Of a stretch of 64,000 nucleotides of DNA, positions 59,546 through 64,000 are shown in pieces. A model generated the notes under the pieces. It made no database searches. It was not told where the DNA came from and saw only the letters and a program-made list of their open reading frames with translations. The position numbers were made by a program, and so were the translations under genes. The number at the start of each line of letters is the position of its first letter. The stretch's first letter is position 1. Origin of the DNA: Myoxocephalus aenaeus (taxonomy: Eukaryota > Chordata > Actinopteri > Perciformes > Cottidae); NCBI GenBank assembly GCA_038501785.1, contig JBAMJR010000329.1:2257501-2321500 (forward strand), in the 5' to 3' direction.

Positions 59546-62500
59546 CCACGTGTAATATATTTAATTCTTTGAATTCAAATTTGGCAAAAGACATTTTAGT
59601 CTAAAGATAAATAAAATAATGATAACAGGTTTATTTATAAAGCACATTTCACAGACAAAAAAAGGTCACAAAGTGCTGTACACACGTGTTAAAACCAGAC
59701 TGACAATAACAGGGGCCAAAACATGACAACAGTGCACAAGATGGAGCAGTAAAAAACACAATAAAACAAATAGTGAAAAAAAAAGAAAAGAAAATAGATA
59801 AAAAGCAGGTATTTAACAAAACGCCATCAATAATAATAAATATTAATAATAATAATAATAATAGGTCTTACCCCTGACACCTGTCCCGTGGGAGAGCTGG
59901 TTTTCGAGCAATCTTCAGAGTTGGAAGAAGATGTGGATGTGGGAGTCATAGAGACAGAGTTATTTCCTAAAGAAATTAATATATAAAATATATTGTTGAG
60001 ATCATATAAAAAAAAAAAAAAAAACGTTCTGATGATAATTATCCACACGAATATGACGAATGCTGATCAGTGACTCACCAGAGGATCCCTTCGTTTTATT
60101 CAAGGTCTTCGGTTTTCTTTTTCTCGTCTGGATTCCTTCTTTCTTCATGGCGAGCGGCCGAGGTACCTGCAGATCACACCAATTATGATCCATTATTAGT
60201 TCATCGATTTGTGATTCGTCGATTCATCGAAGCGGGTATATTACGTTTGACATATGACATTCAAATCTGGACTCACCCCGTGCAGTTTCGTGTAGAGCCC
60301 GCACGCGTTGCACACGGGCTCTCCCTCCGCGTTCCTGCGCCACAACGTGGTCGTGCTGGTTTGACAATTAGCGCAGGACAGGCCGATTCTTCTTGAGGTC
60401 GACTGCGTGGAGACAACAACGTAACATTGAATTATTATATAATAAATACACAACTGGAACAGAGATGATGGTGATGTAAAACAGTAGTTCTGCCAAGAAG
60501 TGGAGTCTCTGTCTGTCACTTTGAGTGAAAGAATAATGCATTCAAAGTGAAGGCCACACTCCGCTAATTTCATTACACGTCGGCCATTCACGCCCTATTT
60601 CCTAAGAATAATACGGGTGCTAGTAGAGCTCCATTCAACTGCCATTTACGCACGGCTTTTGACAGGATGTTTATTTTCTAGGAGTCATACTTGATTCAGA
60701 TTCCATGTAAAAATAAAAATAAAAATGATGTGCGTAATGCACGTAATGGCACCAGGCGAATATCTACCCTGATTGCGCACTCATTAAGATGTGATTGCCC
60801 AAACACAAGCACGACATAGAATGACAGATTAAATGCCTTATTCATTATGTTAATGAATATCTCCACGTATGCATGGTTTTAATCTAATTAAATCAGTGCC
60901 ATCAGCTCAACTAAATTATGGGTAATGTCCTAATAGACCTCTCCAGGAGCAAATCGTCCAAACTCGCATTAACTTATTATTATTTTTTTTTAGGATTGCT
61001 GGCTGATACATTTATATCAAGGTAATGTCTTACTGATGTCATACATGTTGCACATAAAGCATTATTTTCACATGATCAGTCACAGATATAATGAGGCCTG
61101 ACTAGCTTGATAAATCGCAAAAAAAGCTTTCTTTTCTAGCTCCGATTTAATCGGCGATGACCTCCTGTCGTTGTCTGGAACGATTAGGGAGGAAATGGAG
61201 CGGCTAAGTGTCCCCCTGCTTACCGTCCGTTTCTGTGGTTTAATTAATGGCCGGCTCAGCCCATTCATTTTGCTGTAAAGGCCGCAGGCGTTGCAGAGAA
61301 AGTGGCCCGTGCCGTCGCGCCTCCAGAGAGGCGTGGAGATGGAGCCGCAGTTCACGCACTCTCTGCTCTCCCCCATGTCGTCCAGAATATCTGAAACTTT
61401 AAAAGAAACACTTTTAGTCGGGAACGCAACACTTTTAAACATGCCAAACAGATTGTACTTTTGTATTAGGAACTGTGTTTACAAGGTGAAACAAATTAAA
61501 TCTGATCTTTTTCCATATATTTCACATTTTAGACTTCAACTTTTTAAAACCGTTAGAATATTCCACGGTGACACATATTTTGGCCTACTTGTTTTCCTTA
61601 ATTGCAGGCCTCACACACGTGCGCCCTTTAAATCCAAATGAGGCCCATGTTTAAAACATGGTGGTACTTTATTAAACATAGCATTCTTTTTGATCTTTTA
61701 AGCTCCACAGGTTCAATGCTTTCCCCTAAAGACAACATTTGCATGCCTGATTAAAGGTCTCATCATCGTTATCCCAACCTGTGAGACTGACACTTATTCC
61801 ACCATGTCCTTTTTTTTTTTTTTCTACTTTGCATTCTTTCTTTCTGTTTTTCTCTTACCTCCGTTTGGCCCTCGAATCAAGGGGGCCCCTCTGCTCTGCA
61901 AGGTGTGCAGCATGGTGTTATCAAAAGGTCCCCCGTTCCACGGCGAGGGCAGCTGGGTCAGCTGCGGCGCAACATAAGCAGAGTACGGACTCGCGTAGGT
62001 CCCGCCGAGGGGCCGGGACAGCCCGTACTGGTCTCTGCCGCTCACGTTCAGCGCGTTACTGTAGCCGGTGTCCCGGGACGTCCCGGTGTTCATTGGCGGG
62101 CTCGGAGGGTAGTGGAACCGACTCGAGGCGTGCGGGCTCCCGGTGCTGTATGACGGGCTCTCCGGGGCCGACTGCGACCAGACCGAGTGGCTGGAGACGG
62201 CGTGGCTGGGCTGCGCAGAGCCGCTGGCCTGCAGATAGGAGAGGCTGGGTATCATGGGGCCCACCCGGGAGCTGGGCACGTACACGGGGGAGTTGGGGTT
62301 GGAGTGCATATAACCAGAAGAGGAATCATATCCAGTCTGGCTCTGGGCTGCGGCGATGGCCAGTGTTTGGTACATGTCGGTCGGGTCCACCAGTAAGCTC
62401 GCCTTGTGCGCGCCGCTGCTGAGGACCAGTTTGCTGCCCTGGTCTAAATCCGTAAACAGCGGGATGTCCTCGGCGTGGGTCAGGGTGTTGCTATGGTGTC

Positions 62501-62702
62501 CGAAGTGAACGTAGGAGTGTAGTGACCTGCCGTCGGAGCGGCGGTGCCCCAGAGCGTCAAGGTCGATCGGAGGAGTCCTCAGCTCGTCCGAGGTGGGACC
62601 GTCCCGCCTGCTGTCGGACAGGTAGGTGTGCTCAGCCGGCGAGCCTGGGCTGCTGGATACTTCTCGCTTGACCATGGACCAGCTGTGTTCGCCCAGGTCC
62701 AT
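58963..62702 (-). CDS. gata6: gata6, GATA-binding transcription factor 6 (491 residues)
   Basis: GATA6 is a nuclear zinc-finger factor that binds WGATAR sites and directs endoderm, heart and gut development. The coding exons in transcript order are 61859-62702, 61224-61390, 60277-60402, 60079-60166, 59872-59966 and 58963-59118, with phases joining to 1476 nt. The N-terminal activation region has LFTDLDQ, MYQTLA (Met110) and SPVYVPSSRVG, shared with human. Two C-X2-C-X17-C-X2-C fingers follow: Cys293/296/314/317 and Cys347/350/368/371. Next comes the basic tail VPRPLAMKKEGIQTRKRKPK. The C-terminus (KYPGQDGLYTSVGLSQPSDV ... MALA) matches the GATA6-specific human end, which separates it from GATA4 and GATA5. 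The His and Ala runs of human GATA6 are absent. A VKRE motif at residues 11-14 fits the SUMO consensus. Confidence 0.97.
59459..59542. repeat. (CA)n microsatellite
   Basis: About 41 CA units with one CG interruption, in the last gata6 intron. Confidence 0.95.
59610..59800. repeat. Dispersed repeat fragment (tentative)
   Basis: The phrases aggtttatttataaagcaca and ggtcacaaagtgctgtacac resemble the ends of a dispersed element common in fish genomes. Class uncertain. Confidence 0.5.
59872..59966 (-). CDS. gata6: gata6 exon 6
   Basis: Encodes NNSVSMTPTSTSSSNSEDCS then KTSSPTGQVSG, a Ser/Thr-rich segment matching human MTPTSTSSNSDDCSK. The acceptor is tttctttag and the donor is gtaaga. Confidence 0.94.
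60079..60166 (-). CDS. gata6: gata6 exon 5 (basic tail of the C-finger)
   Basis: Encodes VPRPLAMKKEGIQTRKRKPK then TLNKTKGSS. The acceptor is gatctgcag and the donor is gtgagt. It carries the DNA-contacting basic arm and nuclear localisation signal. Confidence 0.96.
60277..60402 (-). CDS. gata6: gata6 exon 4 (C-terminal zinc finger)
   Basis: Exactly 42 codons: STSRRIGLSCANCQTSTTTL then WRRNAEGEPVCNACGLYTKL and HG. The acceptor is ccacgcag and the donor is gtgagt. Residue 375 is Thr where GATA4/5/6 of tetrapods have Met (YMKLHG). Confidence 0.96.
60403..61223. other. gata6 intron 3
   Basis: AT-rich intron between the two zinc-finger exons. It includes several TAAT cores near 60840-60910, which is not unusual for AT-rich DNA. 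No other feature. Confidence 0.6.
61224..61390 (-). CDS. gata6: gata6 exon 3 (N-terminal zinc finger)
   Basis: Encodes ILDDMGESRECVNCGSISTP then LWRRDGTGHFLCNACGLYSK and MNGLSRPLIKPQKRT. The acceptor is agtttcag and the donor is gtaagc. All four zinc-binding cysteines are present. Confidence 0.96.
61391..61858. other. gata6 intron 2
   Basis: A 468-base intron, AT-rich, with a poly-T run near 61810. No other feature. Confidence 0.6.
61859..62702 (-). CDS. gata6: gata6 exon 2 (start codon, N-terminal activation region)
   Basis: ATG at 62702-62700 begins MDLGEHSWSMVKREV. The exon has 281 codons plus one base before the donor gtaaga. The frame stays open upstream of this ATG through the presumed acceptor at 62761 but has no other in-frame ATG. 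Met110 (MYQTLA) aligns with the internal start that makes the short human isoform. Confidence 0.93.
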
Positions 62703-62719
62703 CCAGGAGCCCTTTCCAT
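62579..62719 (-). CDS. Upstream open frame overlapping the gata6 start (46 codons)
   Basis: An ATG at 62719-62717 lies 17 bases before the gata6 ATG in another frame and runs 46 codons to TGA at 62581-62579, overlapping the main frame. Its context has T at -3 and G at +4. It has no recognisable protein features. If ribosomes use it they would bypass the gata6 start, so it is best read as a possible translational brake. Confidence 0.35.
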   Translation of the reverse strand: MERAPGWTWANTAGPWSSEKYPAAQARRLSTPTCPTAGGTVPPRTS

Positions 62720-62760
62720 ACACCGTAGGGTTAAGAAAAATCGTGAGGCAGTAGTATACC
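62703..62760 (-). other. gata6: gata6 exon 2, 5' untranslated part
   Basis: An acceptor ttctaccag preceded by a T-run lies at 62761-62769 on the - strand. This places 58 untranslated bases before the ATG. The acceptor is inferred from sequence only. Confidence 0.65.
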
Positions 62761-63146
62761 CTGGTAGAAATGATGATAATTAAAAAAAAAAAAAAACAGT
62801 TAAAAAAGTTGGAACCGTTAGGAAATCAGGAGAAAACACACAGCTGGATTTGAAATGTGTCCCAAAAACATCTGGATAAAAAAAAAAAACTCGCCATGAG
62901 TTTCTGGAGAAACGTTAAAATGTACCTCTGTTGCACAGCTCGCTTTCATATTCAAATGAGCAGCTTACATTCCGTCAAAAAAATTGAAATACATAACTAA
63001 CTATAGATCATGACTATTCATACTATCCATGGCTCCGTATCATCTATAACTCCAAATAAAAACACATCCAATGCGCGCAGTGGCTTCCTCCCATCAAGCG
63101 CTCTTAAGAGGCACTGCTGGACCCGGCCATATCAAAGCTCTATCCT

Positions 63147-63148
<2 letters not shown>

Positions 63149-63187
<39 letters not shown>
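63149..63187. repeat. (CA)n microsatellite
   Basis: Nineteen CA units in the presumed first gata6 intron. Confidence 0.95.
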
Positions 63188-63189
<2 letters not shown>

Positions 63190-63399
63190 AACACAAGTAC
63201 ACACACATACACATAACAGATAGGAAACAAAACGCAATATGTCTTCACAGCAAAAGAGATAACCGTTTGATAAGACCCAAAAACAGATAAGGGCCGAGAG
63301 GCTGCGGCGATAAAACAAAACCCCGAAATGATGGTGGAGGTCCAGCGGCGCGCGCCGCCAGATGTTTAGTTTGGCACGGCGGAGAAAAGACGAAGAGAG

Positions 63400-63424
63400 A
63401 GAAGAAGAAGAAGAAGAAGAAGAG
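63400..63424. repeat. (AGA)n microsatellite
   Basis: About eight AGA units close to the presumed exon 1 donor of gata6. Confidence 0.9.
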
Positions 63425-63452
63425 GAGACATTAGTCGCTTTCCACCACATAC

Positions 63453-63525
63453 CTGCTAGTTATGTGCCATAGGTCGCACGCAAAGTTCCTAATAGTGAGC
63501 CGCTGCTTCTCCTGGAAGTAATGGG
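63453..63525 (-). other. gata6: gata6 non-coding exon 1 (5' limit estimated)
   Basis: A consensus donor (AGCAG/gtatgt on the - strand) follows 63453. Upstream is a GC-rich leader-like sequence. The start is placed about 25 bases after a cataaa element at 63555-63550. Exon number and start need transcript data. Confidence 0.5.
63456..63470 (-). CDS. Minimal upstream open frame in the gata6 leader (M-A-H-N-stop)
   Basis: ATG at 63470-63468 and TAG at 63458-63456, five codons in all, ending three bases before the splice donor. Context is C at -3 and G at +4. Such short frames usually act by regulating re-initiation, not through a product. Confidence 0.35.
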   Translation of the reverse strand: MAHN

Positions 63526-63549
63526 AAACGTTGGTGCGGTCTGACGAGG

Positions 63550-63660
63550 TTTATGAGAGGAGGCGCTTCTGCTGGCTGCGGCTGCGGGAGGAGGACCAAT
63601 CACGTGCGGGGAGAGCGGCTGGAGACGCGATGGGGGTGCCAGCCTTTACACTCCTCCAAT
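63550..63660 (-). promoter_or_regulatory. gata6: gata6 proximal promoter
   Basis: CCAAT boxes occur on the + strand at 63596-63600 and 63656-63660 (ATTGG on the gene strand). An E-box CACGTG at 63601-63606 touches the first one. A TATA-like cataaa lies at 63555-63550 on the - strand. The region is GC-rich and sits just before the presumed exon 1. Confidence 0.5.
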
Positions 63661-63664
63661 CAAT

Positions 63665-63668
<4 letters not shown>

Positions 63669-63729
<61 letters not shown>
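63669..63729. repeat. (GA)n microsatellite
   Basis: About 30 GA units directly upstream of the distal CCAAT box of gata6. On the gene strand it reads (CT)n. Confidence 0.95.
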
Positions 63730-63730
<1 letters not shown>

Positions 63731-64000
63731 AAAAGCGACTTGATCGTGTCTGAAATATAATAATTTGCAAACGCAATCACGTTTCAGAAAGCGTTTCAGA
63801 AAACAACATGCTTTGGACAGCGATGGAGCTCCACCACTTCTTATTTGTTTAGCTTCTAACTGTAATTACTTATATTTAATCTAAAATCTAATCCTATATT
63901 TTTTTTTAATGTAATTTTCCAGTATATTGTTATGATGCTGCTTTTCTACAACGTTGCTTTATAGTTTCAGTTCTTTAAATTTAGTCAAAACTTTATGCTG
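63730..64000. other. Upstream flank of gata6
   Basis: AT-rich sequence to the window end; nothing recognised. Confidence 0.5.

Larger units (their letters stand above)
59119..59871. other. gata6 intron 6 (repeat-bearing)
   Basis: Holds a long (CA)n tract and a dispersed-repeat fragment beyond it. Nothing else recognised. Confidence 0.7.
62761..63452. other. gata6 intron 1 (presumed)
   Basis: It lies between the presumed non-coding exon and exon 2. It holds (CA)n at 63149-63187 and (AGA)n near 63400-63424, and a GC-rich patch near 63340-63360. Confidence 0.55.

Noticed and set aside
61781..62422. A 213-codon open frame on the + strand antisense to gata6 exon 2
   Set aside because: It is the shadow of a GC-rich real coding exon on the other strand; the Arg/Ser/Gly-rich composition is an artefact of the complement.

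Overview
This window is vertebrate nuclear DNA, almost certainly from a teleost (ray-finned) fish. The evidence is spliced genes with GT-AG introns, protein sequences that align well with vertebrate NPC1, CABLES1 and GATA6, many dinucleotide microsatellites, and dispersed repeats typical of fish genomes (tRNA-derived SINEs, LINE 3' tails, a non-autonomous hAT element). No bacterial, phage or intact viral gene was seen.

Layout. Positions 1-2243 hold the last five coding exons of npc1 on the + strand; the rest of that gene lies before the window. A convergent gap of roughly 5-6 kb follows, with no recognisable gene. Positions 9997-28267 hold the whole coding region of cables1 on the - strand: 10 exons whose splice phases join exactly into 553 codons plus stop. 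Positions about 28.45-58.3 kb form a roughly 30-kb gene desert with repeats and a few non-repetitive stretches that could be regulatory. Positions 58963-62702 hold the whole coding region of gata6 on the - strand: six coding exons, 491 codons plus stop, preceded by a probable non-coding exon ending at 63453 and a CCAAT-containing promoter near 63.55-63.66 kb.

The order and relative orientation npc1 / cables1 / gata6 match human chromosome 18q11, where GATA6 and CABLES1 share a strand and NPC1 opposes them. Genes that sit between them in human (RBBP8 and CTAGE1 between GATA6 and CABLES1; TMEM241, RIOK3 and RMC1 between CABLES1 and NPC1) are not recognisable here. The three genes do not form one pathway. 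npc1 exports cholesterol from lysosomes, cables1 is a cyclin-box adaptor of CDK signalling, and gata6 is an endoderm and heart transcription factor. The desert beside gata6 is a plausible home for its enhancers, but that is inference.

No new defence or enzymatic system was found. The items most worth checking are two upstream AUGs in the gata6 leader, one of which overlaps the main start; a 241-bp imperfect inverted repeat at 32.1-32.34 kb; an orphan 30-nt exon-like segment at 56.22 kb; a hAT element with perfect 8-bp target duplications; and a SINE with an unexplained A-rich 5' extension.
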